A DNA stretch of 64,000 bases from Argyresthia goedartella (GCA_949825045.1 OX463813.1:26208001-26272000), one strand, 5' to 3'. Positions 31,901 through 41,461 are shown, numbered from the stretch's first letter. The notes: a model not told the origin generated them from the sequence alone. Numbers and translations: made by a program.

Positions 31901-34163
31901 TCTCTCGGATGACTGGATGATGCGGAAGAAAATATGAGTTAGGGGGTTTAGTCTCCGTAGACTCGGAAAGGTGGCCCAGGTCATCGTACTCATGAATGAA
32001 GTCTGAGTAATTTTTTTTCAATTCTAGATTTTTCCTAAATCTAGCTTCTAGACTGAAGAACCTTTTTTTAGCTATGAAGTAGGATTCGCCCAGACAGTCT
32101 GGTTCGTCCTTTAGTGGGATACCTACACAAAATCGACCATCGCTTTCGCGACAAGTAGTGGAGAGATAGTGCTTTTCGCAAAGCATTTGTTCCTCGGACA
32201 GAGGTTGAATTTTTGGGACGCTTTCCAGCTCCCAGAATTTTGATAGCTCCTTCTGGATGTCGGTGGGATTTTCATTTTTAAGGAAATTACACATTAGGGA
32301 CTTAGTCGGCGGAGTACGACATTGATTAGGCACAGGACCTGCGATTAGCCATCCGAGCTTAGAGCTTTGAAGATTAGGTTTATTGGAACCTAGGGACTGC
32401 TGTTTGGAACCTATCAAGTCCCAAAACAGGTCCGAGCCGATAAGCATGTCAATAGGGGATGGTTCGTTGAAGCTGGGGTCTGCAAGCTCAAAGTCGTTTA
32501 GTTGGTTTAGTGAACTTATATCAAAATGATGCTTGGGCAAGTCATCAGTTATAGCTTTCAATACTAGACAGAACATTACAACTTCAAAGGAAGTCGAACT
32601 AGATTGGAGTTTTATGGAACAACGTTCGGGGTTTAGGTCTAGGATATTGTTACCTATGCCTACAATATTGACATTTGATGGCTGAGAAGTCAAGTTGAGT
32701 CTTTGCTTTACACGATCAGTGATAAAGGACGATTGGCTCCCGCTGTCAAGTAAGGCCCGCACGGTAACAGTTTCGTTAGTTTCTGGATTAGTTAGTCGCA
32801 CCTTAGCGGTACACAATAGAACCTCCGGGGAAGACAAGGCAGACATGACTACAGATTTTGGTTGGCTAGGGGTGAAAGAGACTGCTTCAGTTAGGTGTAG
32901 TAGTGAGTTGTGTTTTTGTTTACATGTTCTACAAGAACCGGGGAGCCTACAGGCCTGACAGTCATGCCCAGGTCTCAGACAATTACGACACAAATTTAGT
33001 GATGCAGCAATGGAATTCCTGTCCTCAGGTGTCTTAGACTTGAATGTAGTGCACTCATATACGCGATGCTTGCCTGAGCATACCATACACTCAGGCGGGG
33101 CTCGAGATGAGGGGGAGGATTCCTTGGATGTAGCAACAAACGATTTAGTCTGTGTAGTAGTCCTATGATAGGAGGCTGGGTTGGTTGGAACTTGTTTAGC
33201 TACAGCTGGTCTGTCAGTCTTGTTTTTGTTAACAGTCTCAAGAACGTCGGCGCGATTTTTCAAAAACGAGAAGAAATCATCTAGGGTAGGTATCTCAAAT
33301 ATAGTGTTACGATGTTCTTCCCACTTGAAAATAGTACTGTTGTCTAACTTTGCCGCCAGAAGGTGAATAATTAGGACATCCCACTTGTCAGTAGGTAGTC
33401 CTAGTGTGCAGAGGGCACGTAGGTTTTTTGTCACATGATCAATAATGTATCTGAGTGACTTATCAGTTTCACGAACTGATTCAATAGTTAATAGAGATCT
33501 CAAATGATTATTAATTAATTGCCTCTTGTTGTCATACCGGTTGCAGAGAAGTGACCAAGCTTCGTTGTAGTTTTTCTCAGATACTTCTAGGTTACTTAGC
33601 AATCTCGCAGCTTCACCCTCCAAATAAGAGCCAAGGTAGTGGAATTTATAAATACTTTGTATTTTAGGATTACCATGAATCAATGAATCATAGATCTCTT
33701 TGAATTCCAACCACTTGTAATAGGTACCATCAAATTTAGGTATATTTATAGTAGGCAATTTGAAACCTAAGTTATTGAACCCATCATGCTCATGATGGTG
33801 GCAACCATTGGTGTGAGAACTACTAGCTATACTTTCAGGTTGCTTGGGGGTTGAGCTGTGAGATTCAATCAAGCTTCGGGCGATAGCAATGCAAGTATCG
33901 AATTCTAGCTCAACTAGATCCCGCGTAGTTAATTCTATCTCTTGGTTAGACTCATTTAGTACTTCTATTTGGCTCTGCAACCCGTCGAACTCAATAAATA
34001 ACGCTTCTATTCTTGATAACCTCATCGCAAGCGTACTTACTTCAACAGCAGAGGCACTGTCGAAGGATTCTAGTGAGTCTAAATACTGTTTAAACTTAGT
34101 CACGCGTCCCTTAATGGAACCGCGCTTGACATTCAACTCTCTTAATTTAAAATCGGTAGCCAT
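28989..34163 (-). CDS. gag-pol: BEL/Pao gag-pol polyprotein, intact (1,724 aa)
   Basis: Single frame from ATG (34,163). Domains by approximate residue: 1-120 helical N-terminus; 140-320 gag core of the DUF1759 type (PKFDGTYYKWLEFKEIY); 365-430 Cys/His-rich zinc region (CMVCSGKHRVYEC, CRNCLRPGHDC); ~465 protease ALLDSGSQSSFI; ~760-960 RT with KLRVVFNAS, LSGDMEKMYRQV and active site RDFYCDDLLTG (CDD form common in Pao elements); ~1,000-1,230 Pao peptidase/RNase H region (HCFCDASQLAYG, FWTDSSVVLGWL); ~1,400 integrase zinc finger (HLLSSIRERYWPIGG...CLVCRRFKG); ~1,460-1,620 core with D (VGTDFAGPF), D (IYCDNGRNF), E (GLAEAGVKSAK); C-terminal DUF5641-like (LVLIKEVNTPPLCWRLGRV). No stop or frame break. 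Confidence 0.95.
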   Translation of the reverse strand: MATDFKLRELNVKRGSIKGRVTKFKQYLDSLESFDSASAVEVSTLAMRLSRIEALFIEFDGLQSQIEVLNESNQEIELTTRDLVELEFDTCIAIARSLIESHSSTPKQPESIASSSHTNGCHHHEHDGFNNLGFKLPTINIPKFDGTYYKWLEFKEIYDSLIHGNPKIQSIYKFHYLGSYLEGEAARLLSNLEVSEKNYNEAWSLLCNRYDNKRQLINNHLRSLLTIESVRETDKSLRYIIDHVTKNLRALCTLGLPTDKWDVLIIHLLAAKLDNSTIFKWEEHRNTIFEIPTLDDFFSFLKNRADVLETVNKNKTDRPAVAKQVPTNPASYHRTTTQTKSFVATSKESSPSSRAPPECMVCSGKHRVYECTTFKSKTPEDRNSIAASLNLCRNCLRPGHDCQACRLPGSCRTCKQKHNSLLHLTEAVSFTPSQPKSVVMSALSSPEVLLCTAKVRLTNPETNETVTVRALLDSGSQSSFITDRVKQRLNLTSQPSNVNIVGIGNNILDLNPERCSIKLQSSSTSFEVVMFCLVLKAITDDLPKHHFDISSLNQLNDFELADPSFNEPSPIDMLIGSDLFWDLIGSKQQSLGSNKPNLQSSKLGWLIAGPVPNQCRTPPTKSLMCNFLKNENPTDIQKELSKFWELESVPKIQPLSEEQMLCEKHYLSTTCRESDGRFCVGIPLKDEPDCLGESYFIAKKRFFSLEARFRKNLELKKNYSDFIHEYDDLGHLSESTETKPPNSYFLPHHPVIREKSQSTKLRVVFNASEPTTSGLSVNDLQMVGPPIQDTLFDILLRFRQYRYVLSGDMEKMYRQVNIRESDRNLQLILWRDNEDEHLRTLKLNTVTYGFASSSFLSTRCIWQIGEECNDSKIKTIIQRDFYCDDLLTGADTEEELRYIQRSVSDELAKGCFPLRKYRSNFPNLLASDSTNSEDLIISNASSTLGIGWSSHTDHIHFPLAYSPDTIFTKRSILSATFKIFDPLGLLSLCTISAKILLQKLWAEKIDWDEPVPDSIQVVWEKFSRQLSTLSSLLIPRQVLANNSYKVELHCFCDASQLAYGSCIYLRSLDVDGNVHVNLLCAKARVAPIKAFTIPRLELCGALLGAELASAVKKALRLKIKRCVFWTDSSVVLGWLNSPNKTKTFVANRIAAIGELSDLKAWRHVPTNGNPADLASRGVEPQEVKGSDLWWYGPSFLKEPEASWPSLTAGKVVDLPELKALPALVGEDAPMVPLVQFERYSKLFTLQRVYAWVYRFINNSKNPAAKLTGTLHVHELEKSMTVLTKMAQNETFEKEISDLKSNKPLKTSTHLCSLNPFVDDAGLLRVGGRIDTSAYPYEKRHPIVLKSDHHLTKLIFQSRHTQLLHAGPQHLLSSIRERYWPIGGRKLARDVARNCLVCRRFKGSTMSNIMGNLPTDRVETDFPFSTVGTDFAGPFLITDRKGRGCKVTKCYLCIFVCFRYKCLHLEVVSELSKDAFILTLKRFISRRGVPKIIYCDNGRNFVAAAKEIGSFLHSNRDSICDFAASRNIEFRFSPVYAPHFNGLAEAGVKSAKFHLHRTVGQSHLTFEELTSVFTQIEAILNSRPLCPLSPSPNDFQSLTPAHFLIGRQMTALPSPSYLDSNTHRLDRFQRLEQAKQHFWNRWSSEYVAELQQRTKWRQKCRDLKLDDLVLIKEVNTPPLCWRLGRVSRLYIGSDQTPRVADIATAQGSIKRALNRLVLLPTSELN

Positions 34164-35183
34164 TGCGATGAAGTATCAGAATTGACGATTCAAATAATGA
34201 AATTGTATACGATACGCTCCTCGTTTCTTAGTCCCGCGCGCAGCCGACGACCAGTGTCTTAGCAGCGAAGCAGGCTATCAGCTGGGCAAGCAATCAGCTG
34301 AGCAGCGCGTAGGCAGTTAGGTGCTCAGGCAACGTTTACCGTTAGCTCGGTTGCGCTGGAATCAACGTCAGAAAACTAAACAGCTGACTGCGATAAGCGA
34401 GCAGTGAGGGATAGATAGAAGTGAATATACTTCTAGATAGGTAGGTACGTACGTTAAATAGGCAAATGATTCTTGAATGCAATGGATAGGCAGACAAGCG
34501 CAAACAATTGGGTAATTAGATGACTTGTAGGTAGGTATTTATGTTGACAGGTTATGTTATGATTACTTATAGATTTTAGACTTGCTCGGGTCAGAGTGTC
34601 GATAAGGGGGCGGAACTCCAACCCTTGCTCGACCAAAAATAGATAAGCATGCGTGAAATTGCGAATAATTTAGATCACAATGATTAGGCGTGAATAGAGG
34701 TTGGCTTGCAATTTCCCTTTGGATGATTAGGCAAATGCTTAGCGCTAAGTAGGTATTATAGGCACGCAATTTCACTAGCAGTAGATAGATTGAGAATGAT
34801 CACCAAGCACTTAGAGGAACGAATCCTGAGCATGAACACAGATAGAAGAGGAGAGGAAAATGATAGGAACGGGCTCACGTTATGTTAGCAGACAAGCTAA
34901 GCAGGTAGGTGTCCAGGCTCCACAGCTTTATCCTTAGCTGATTAAGCGGCTACAGGACGTAGGCTCCTCCAAAGTGACACGTAGATGGGTAGGTAGAACT
35001 GGTGCACTCAGGTACGTGGCAGTTTGTCCCGCCGTTCTCGTTCGTCTTCTCCGTATGAAGTCTTCGTGTAGCGGAACCTTCCGCGATGACGAGACCGTTG
35101 TTCTTGTGCAATCCTCTTCGGCTGGTGTAGGTTGTTGGTAAGGACGTTGACCTCGACAAAGGTTATAGATGCACGCCGGTCTA
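34164..35183 (-). other. BEL 5' leader
   Basis: About 1 kb between primer site and gag ATG on the minus strand. It has several short upstream ATG frames (86 codons at 34,934-35,194 is the longest), none with a recognisable domain, and many copies of AGGTAGGTA/AGCAGCG-like words. A leader this long with many upstream ATGs suggests non-scanning initiation or splicing, which the sequence alone does not settle. Confidence 0.5.
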
Positions 35184-35202
35184 AGTCCTGTCACGGTCGC
35201 CA
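35184..35202 (-). promoter_or_regulatory. BEL primer-binding site, tRNA-Arg
   Basis: On the plus strand AGTCCTGTCACGGTCGCCA equals the 3' end of an insect tRNA-Arg (ending ACGGTCG) plus CCA. On the minus strand this is an 18-19 base perfect primer site starting four bases from the 5' LTR. Confidence 0.82.
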
Positions 35203-35206
35203 GTTT

Positions 35207-35556
35207 TGTTCAGGATAGGGAACAATCTTTAAATAAATAGATTTCTTGAAATTTGGCTTCGTTTTAATGTGCGTTACAATAATATCACACAGAAAAGTAT
35301 TAGAAATTAGGCTTTAAATATTTTATATAAAATTGGCACCACAGAGTGTGTTGGCGAGGTTAGGGCGATCGAGCAAGTGTTCTTGCGTGCCTGACGTTCA
35401 TTCGCTGCAGAGCGCACGGCGCGATGTAGCGGTCCTGTCATTGGTTAATGCCTTTATCGCGTCATCGATACGAGCGGCTATTGGCTGCTGCTGCAGCATA
35501 CCATCCTGGTAAGTACTTGTAGGGTTGACTCGTTCGGAAACAGCACGGCGCCAACA
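35207..35556 (-). repeat. BEL 5' LTR
   Basis: Same 350 bases as 28,600-28,949; no difference found on reading. Lies upstream of gag-pol in element orientation. Contains CCATTGG-like and TATAAAAT elements in inverse orientation that may be promoter parts. Confidence 0.93.
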
Positions 35557-36410
35557 CTATCCTTGGGTCGTTAGAAAAGAACTTTTAAGTCAATTTATCT
35601 GAGTCTGAGTCTGGGCTTGGAGCGACCCTAAATTCCTTTTTCCTTCACCATAGGGTTCCTGGATTGGCTCTTAGGACATTCGCGGGCTAATCCTCTCCTC
35701 ATTCCTTTCGAGTAGCGAGTTTTGTAATTCCCACACACACAGTCGTTAAACATTCAAGCACATTCAAATCAAACTCAACCATTTTCGAGTGGTGTCGATA
35801 ATGGACGTGGTATAACACTAGGTTTTTAGACTAGGCTAGACAGGAGTTTAGTTGCGGCTAAACCTAGGTTGGCAGGGCATAGGGAGACTGTTTGATCGAT
35901 GAGGTTCCGCGGATGGGAATAACAAATTCAGAACAAAGTTAAACCGGTGTCAACACAGATAACATATCCTGTTGATATTTTGACATTTGAGTGTTGTCGG
36001 GGACGCGCGAAGAGATCAATTTACAGTCTAAAGTTCATTGTTTAGGACCGGGTAGGTGTTTTGCATTGTCTTGGGTCAAGTTGGATTCAAGTTGCATTTT
36101 TAAATTAAATGTAAATTTCGCTGGAGGTCTAATGTGTAAGCTGAGTCGGTATATATGATTTGGCTCAGCCCAGGACGTGCTGCGGCTAGTGGAATTCATA
36201 GTTCGGTATTTATCGAACTATGCACTTCGCTATGGTGTGGGTTAGATCTCCTAAAACAATAATGCTTACGTTTCGATAACATCCAGCTCAAATTGCGCAG
36301 AGTTGAAGGTTTCAAAACGTTACAGACCTTTTGAGGTAACCGCTAGTTCAGAACCCATTTCGGAAAATCAAATCGCAATTGTGTAAACCGGTCTTTTCGG
36401 ATCGTTATTA
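35557..36410 (+). repeat. Gypsy 3' LTR, second part, with right copy of BEL target duplication
   Basis: Begins with CTATC (the duplicated target) and then matches 21,284-22,130 with a handful of substitutions (e.g. AGAACTTTT/AGATCTTTT, GACTGTTTG/GACTATTTG, TTACAGACC/TTACGGACC). Ends at CGGATCGTTATT; the next bases belong to a LINE fragment. Confidence 0.9.
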
Positions 36411-36415
36411 TACTG

Positions 36416-36866
36416 CTTACCCTCCGATCACAGTGGTCATACAGTTTCATTCCCAATTGCCAGTAAAAATAGGACTGATCCATCATTTTATAGGCCTATT
36501 ACATCCCATAGACTAGAGACGTATATGAAAAAGTTAGATATAAATTTGCCAGTACCGGATTTTGATGAACAGAACCCAAACAAAATCTACTCAGACTTCT
36601 TCAGCATTATTCAGACAGAATTCAATAAAGTTTTTCAATTAAAGAAAGTCAGTGACTACAACGGTAAATCTAAATTCAATGACTGGGCAACGTTTGGAAT
36701 TCGTAAAAGTAGAGTTATCTTATATGACTTTATGAACAAAAAACCTATAACTTTGATCGAAAATTTCATGACTACGTTAAAAAATATTCCAAAACTTTCA
36801 AGTTGGTTTGTAGAACTGCAAAAACTTTACACATTAATAGAAAAATTCAAAATTCAAATAATAGAA
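36416..36866 (+). pseudogene. LINE endonuclease/linker fragment
   Basis: Reads CLPSDHSGHTVSF, the SDH motif that ends the apurinic-like endonuclease of non-LTR retrotransposons. An ~140-codon linker follows (ETYMKKLDINLP, IIQTEFNKVFQLKKV, WATFGIRKSRVILYDFM), which in complete LINEs runs into the RT. It is cut on the left by the gypsy LTR and ends at a stop at 36,866. Its N-terminal endonuclease part and the RT are absent. Confidence 0.7.
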
Positions 36867-37369
36867 TGAAAACAGTTTGGCAAATAATACCGTGTTGGAG
36901 TATGGCTCAATCTTTTCGTATCCGGGTAAAGACCTGTACCTGTCGGTAGGGGCATTAGTGGACTATTTATTTATCTTATTACAAGTTTTATTTAATCCTA
37001 TCTAGTCGGACGACATTATCAAGTCAAAGGGATCTCGCGGGTGAAGCTTGCACAGGGCCGTGAGGATTGGCTCTGTAGAGAAGAGGCGTGTGAACAGAAA
37101 TGGGTCGTTGAAGAAAATTTTGATTTCTACGATTTTAAACAGGTTTACCTTTTTGGAAGTATATTTTTTGGAAATAACCGTTCTCATCTGTCACACAGAG
37201 ACCGCGTCTTCAGTCAGAGAACTAGGGATAATCTAGGAAGAGATCGTCTAGAAAGACTAAAATGGAAGTATTATTTTGTGGTATAATAAATAACGAGTTG
37301 AGGCATAATAAAGCTATTGACTGTTGAAAATAATAATATTGGGGCTTTTGAGCGGGGATTGATGAGTGA
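36867..37369. other. No gene firmly recognised
   Basis: Contains an ORF at 37,041-37,286 (LAQGREDWLCREEACEQ) without a domain I know. It may be LINE-derived because it follows a LINE fragment, but that is a guess. Confidence 0.4.
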
Positions 37370-37815
37370 CGACCTCTGTGGCGCAGCGGTTTTGGCTCTG
37401 CCTATGCGGGATGTTCCGGGATCGACCCCCGGCTGGGGGTAAAGAAAGAAACCCCAGGTCTTGGATATTTATATATGTGTGATGTCGCTGGCCCAATTCT
37501 GGTATACAATAACAACTCCATGACTATTACATGACGATTACGGTCAGCTTTAGATATCTAATATTTGGCGTCCGGAGAAATTTTTTTAGGCAATTATGGT
37601 AAAAATTAAGTTAATTGTAAGCACAATAATTAAGTTAATCAACAAAGGGAATGGGATTACAAAATCGTCAGATATTGGGTATCTAAAGTTGACCGTAATC
37701 GTCATGTAATTGTCATTGAGCTGTCATTGTGTACCGGAATTGGGCCCCTGGTTCCCACGACACCGGGTTTCCTAGCGTGGGGCCAGCAGCAATGTTTGTT
37801 CCTGCATGTAAATGT
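37370..37815 (+). mobile_element. tRNA-derived SINE split by a MITE
   Basis: Head 37,370-37,490 with box A TGGCGCAGCGG (37,379-37,389), box B GGATCGACCCC (37,419-37,429), CCCCAGGTCTTGG and GTGTGATGTCGCTG. The tail resumes at 37,746 (CTGGTTCCCACGACACCGGG, CCTAGCGTGGGGCCAGCAGC). Between them lies the MITE at 37,491-37,745. Head and tail together match the uninterrupted copies elsewhere. Confidence 0.82.
37491..37745. mobile_element. MITE with ~70-bp inverted ends, inserted in a SINE
   Basis: Ends GCCCAATTCTGGTATACAAT and, inverted, GGCCCAATTCCGGTACACAAT. Homology between arms extends ~70 bases (ATTACATGACGATTACGGTC is shared exactly). The centre is AT-rich and non-coding. The interrupted SINE defines both borders independently. 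Confidence 0.82.
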
Positions 37816-39299
37816 AAAAAAAATGTGTTTAAGGTTATGGTTGCTATTTTTTGGATGAATTGACGTGATTTTAATTTGTGAATGCCTTAATAAAGTATTG
37901 AATACTCGTTTTAGATGACAAATGGCTTTAGTTGTGTTTTTTTTAATGGATGATTGCTTCTTTTATGGTCGTTTATGAGGAAAAGGGATACATAATATAT
38001 AATTTTATAACAGCGGTTTCTGCTATTTTTCAAACCACTGGCTATAATTAAGGAAAAAAACAAATACAAACAAATTATTACGTATTACAGTTCGAATTAG
38101 GCTGGAATTATTATCGCACTATTAAACTATTAAAACCTAATATTATTTGTATAATGTAATGACCAACAGACTACATCTACAGACCTACAGTGCAGCTTTG
38201 ACCTTATTGAGATATTTTTTGATGAGATTGTATCCCAATATTTATAAAATAGTGACTTAACTGAGTACAAAAAAAATTCACCGATCGAAGGTCGAAGTGA
38301 AACATAACCTCGACGAGATATATTTCTATGATATTTTCTGGAAACAAAGGAAAGAAAGGGTCTTTGAGAATGCAATCAATATAATCTTATACGGGCTCAT
38401 ATGATTTTGGGTCCTAGTTTAGCGTTTGATGCCATGACTATAGCGTTTCCATGTTTTTAGTTTTATCATCTCTACATGCTGCGACAAAACAGTGAAGGTA
38501 GTAATATAATAAGGGTGCAAACAAAAATAAATTGCGAGTGTTAAGTCGATATCTGTGTTGATTATATACATTAAATTCAGTATAACATCTCATTTATTTA
38601 TTTATTTTATTATCTTAAAAAATCCACAGCTAAATATTATGATTAAACAGCTAATTAAACCTTAACTCAAGCCAATAATGGATTTAAATTCCTTAAGCTA
38701 AACATCATGAAATTATACTGAGGAGGTTAAATAAGTATATACACAAAGAAAACATTAAAATATGTTACTAAAATCAAATTCAATTATTAAATTATAAATT
38801 TTGAATGTTGAATGCACGGGTAAAATGTGTAGTGTGCAGTGTAGTGTGGTGCTGTACGCCCTTGCATAGCCCTATGACCGTAGTCTTGGGATCTGTTCTT
38901 TAGCAGCATTAATCAAAATTAGTATTTTTTATAGTCACCATTGAGCTAAAAAATTAAAAAACCAGTTTGGTTTTTTAAATAGCTTCCGCCACCACCACTG
39001 GTACCGCTTCGCTTTAAAGTCCATAGCTCCTCGTTCGAAGAAAATCGTAACGCGATCCCAATCCCAGCAATAAGGAAACAATTCCTTAATATAAGAAATC
39101 ATGATGATTTATTTCCCTATATCCAACAGGATATTGTATACTTTAGAAATGGTACGAAAAGGATCAAAATAACCCTCTTACTCACTACCTATCGTCAATT
39201 TGACATAAACTATGTCATTTTTATGTGGACTGGAGTTAGTGAATTAGGATGGAGGTGCGATTCGGACCAGAACACGAAGATTCCTTACTATGTACTTAG
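37816..39299. other. No gene recognised
   Basis: AT-rich unassigned sequence; the ORF at 38,130-38,375 has no known domain. No tRNA, repeat ends or conserved motif seen. Confidence 0.5.
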
Positions 39300-39565
39300 T
39301 CAACTCTGTTACAAAATTGTCTTTATTTCAGGTTAAAAAACTCATATCTATAAATACCTTAAAACTAAAGATCAATACCTTATTAAATAAACACAAACTA
39401 ATATCTATCTTAGCTAGGGAATTTTTGTTAGGTCTCGCTTCCCTTGTGTCGGAAAAGGATGCTCTTCGGCCAGTAACCTTTAGCCAGGACCATCGTCTTG
39501 AGCTCCGGCGGCACCCGAAGTTTGAATGACAGGAAGTCCTTGGGTCTTTGTGACTCCAAAACCTC
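39300..39565 (-). pseudogene. 3' end of an unidentified repeat-borne coding frame (copy 2)
   Basis: Minus-strand relative of 19,290-19,560. It ends LKTMVLAKGYWPKSILFRH then a stop, followed by the same AT-rich trailer (TATCTATAAATACCTTA(C/A)AACTA on the plus strand). Upstream of ~39,520 the frame is not conserved with copy 1. Confidence 0.5.
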
Positions 39566-40695
39566 ATTTAAATAATAACTCCTTTAAAATTGACTGCACC
39601 TTTCTGTGACATCCTGTACAAAACTGCGTGATCAACACAAGACAAATAAACTAAACACTATCCAGACTTAGCCGTAAAACTGGGAATTAAAATTTGGCAC
39701 CAAACACGGCCATCTTTGATCTCTGTTGTGTCTGGGATATAAAACTTGGGATTAGTTAGCATGCGATTTTGCCAAATAATATTTTGTATCATTAAACGAT
39801 GACTTCTCATGCTGGGAAGGGCATAATTGAGACTCCCGTCCCAGTAACAAAATGCAAGGCAACTAATAGTGTGTTTTAATGATGATGATATTAGGCAAAG
39901 TTCTGTACCGCTTGCATTATATCCTTCTACTCTTATAGATTTGTCAAACTAGTAATTTCTATATTTAACTAATGGACATAACACGTAGAAAACTTCTATA
40001 TCCTACAATAGCAACTATCACTCACAAGCATTTCCCCCAGCAAACGGTGGCTGGATAGGAAATATGATAGTTACGTGTTGAGTTTCTCTTAGTCCCATAG
40101 TATTATCATACGTTCAGGCAAGAAATATAGCAAAAGTGCTTTAGTAACCGAAGAAGCATTTCTCTATTTCTCATTAACCAGCGACAGAAAAGAAGGGGTG
40201 CTATAAGTTTGAAGCGTCTGTCTGTTTCTAACAGTCTAGCTGTCAATCGGGTGCGGCTTTTTTAATTGGTATAGACTTCACTTAAATGATTCTTAGATTA
40301 CATTATATTGAATTCATATATGGGTTCAGCGGTTCATACGTTATCAGCCTACATAGGAAATAAATGAACAAAATTTTTGCCGTAATGTTTCATTAATGTG
40401 TCGAGGGTGTTTTGAATTAATGTATAGTTATCCTGTACGGGGTCATGCCAGTTCCTATAAGGGGGGCAGGAGCACGGTTGCGCCCAATAAACACACCATT
40501 TTTGTAATCCAGAACTTTCTGTAGGTAAAGCTTACAAAAATTATAAATCTATTTATTTAATAAGGAACATCAACAGCACACATACTCGTATACGATATAT
40601 AACAAGAGAAATATGGCGGTATTGTTCTTAAAAAGTGCCTCTTATAGATGAGCACAGCATTGACAAAGCACATCATACATTGAGGTAAAAGAGTT
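39566..40695. other. No gene recognised
   Basis: Unassigned sequence with no convincing coding frame or repeat structure. Confidence 0.5.
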
Positions 40696-40797
40696 TATTT
40701 TCGTTTTACCCGAACAAAAACATAAACATAAACAAATGTGTATATCCTGTGTCGTAGGTACTAGAAACAGTGACGTCAAACACATATAAACTTGGGG
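40696..40797 (-). repeat. SINE tail fragment
   Basis: Contains ATATCCTGTGTCGTAGGTAC, CAGTGACGTCAAACACATATA and AACTTGGGG, the tail and linker of the tRNA-headed SINE on the minus strand. The tRNA head is missing. Confidence 0.6.
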
Positions 40798-40839
40798 GTA
40801 TTTTAAGGGTAAAAACGGGATCTTATTACCAAGACTTCG

Positions 40840-41085
40840 CTTTCCGTCTATCTGTCTGTCTGTCTGTCCGTCTGTCACCAGGCTGTATCTCATGAACCGT
40901 GATATTTAGACAGTAGAAATTTTTACAGATGATATATCTCTGTTGCCGCTGTAACAACAAACAGAATCAAATAAATATTTAAGGGGGCTCCCATACAACA
41001 CTTCCTTTAATACCACATACAAACTTATGATTGCACCTGGTTACGTAAATGGAGTGTAAAAGTTAGTGTTTAGTTTTGGTAAGTC
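40840..41085 (+). repeat. (TCTG)n-associated interspersed repeat
   Basis: A (TCTG)n microsatellite (40,852-40,877) joined to CACCAGGCTGTATCTCATGA, GTGATATTTAGACAGTAGAA, TTGCCGCTGTAACAACAAA and GGGGGCTCCCATACAA. This is a conserved microsatellite-linked repeat that, from memory, is widespread in Lepidoptera. Confidence 0.65.
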
Positions 41086-41335
41086 TGCCAATTTAACTTG
41101 ATTTCAGATAGCTGCGCAATGAAATACTTGAACAAACTGAAACAGACATTTGAAGTTTGGAGATCGTTTTTCTCGAGCTCTGTTCTCTTAAATACACCGT
41201 AGGCAAACTATAACGTCACGCCGACGCTTGAGGCACTGCGCGGTACACGGTCTTGGATCCCGCGGATGTAACGAACACCACCCGGTGCACCGGAGGCTGC
41301 GATCCCCCTCAACATACCAATGTATTTGTTATCAT

Positions 41336-41460
41336 TCAAAATTTATTTTTTTAGATTAAAATTAAATTTATTATTTTTATTTAAATTATTTAAATAATAA
41401 TTTATAATATGAAATAAAAAATAAATTTAAAAAAAAATAAGAAAGGAAATAATCAATTGA
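41336..41460. repeat. AT-rich low-complexity stretch
   Basis: About 120 bases of nearly pure A/T with small palindromes (ATTATTTAAATTATTTAAATAAT region). No gene. Confidence 0.7.
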
Positions 41461-41461
41461 T

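Larger units (their letters stand above)
28600..35556 (-). mobile_element. Complete BEL/Pao LTR retrotransposon, probably recent and intact
   Basis: A 6,957-bp element with 350-bp LTRs (28,600-28,949 and 35,207-35,556; TGTT...AACA ends) that look identical on reading, a 5-bp target duplication, a perfect tRNA-Arg primer site, and one unbroken 1,724-codon gag-pol frame. Every cis and trans part expected of a mobile BEL element is visible. It sits inside the 3' LTR of the gypsy element, so it is younger than that element. Confidence 0.93.
20417..36411 (+). mobile_element. Young Ty3/gypsy LTR retrotransposon, split by a BEL insertion
   Basis: Two long terminal repeats of ~1.7 kb (20,417-22,130, and 27,733-28,599 plus 35,562-36,410) flank gag and pol on the plus strand. 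I counted only about eight differences between the LTRs by eye, so the insertion is recent. The polypurine tract GGGAGGGGG directly precedes the 3' LTR. A possible ACTG duplication (20,413-20,416; 36,412-36,415) is weak because one base is unexplained at the 3' edge. gag and pol each carry a one-base frame change. Confidence 0.88.

Noticed and set aside
29830..34185. Several plus-strand ORFs across the BEL polyprotein
   Set aside because: They are antisense shadows of the intact minus-strand gag-pol frame.
34934..35194. 86-codon frame in the BEL leader as an accessory gene
   Set aside because: It overlaps the primer-binding site, is Arg/Thr-rich and has no recognisable domain; an adjacent frame is open as well.
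20240..36866. LINE fragments at 20.3 and 36.4 kb as one LINE interrupted by gypsy
   Set aside because: The order is wrong: RT lies upstream and endonuclease downstream on the same strand, the reverse of a LINE, so they cannot be two halves of one copy.
37370..37450. Possible tRNA gene with good box A and box B
   Set aside because: The same head recurs with a fixed non-tRNA tail at five places; it is a SINE.
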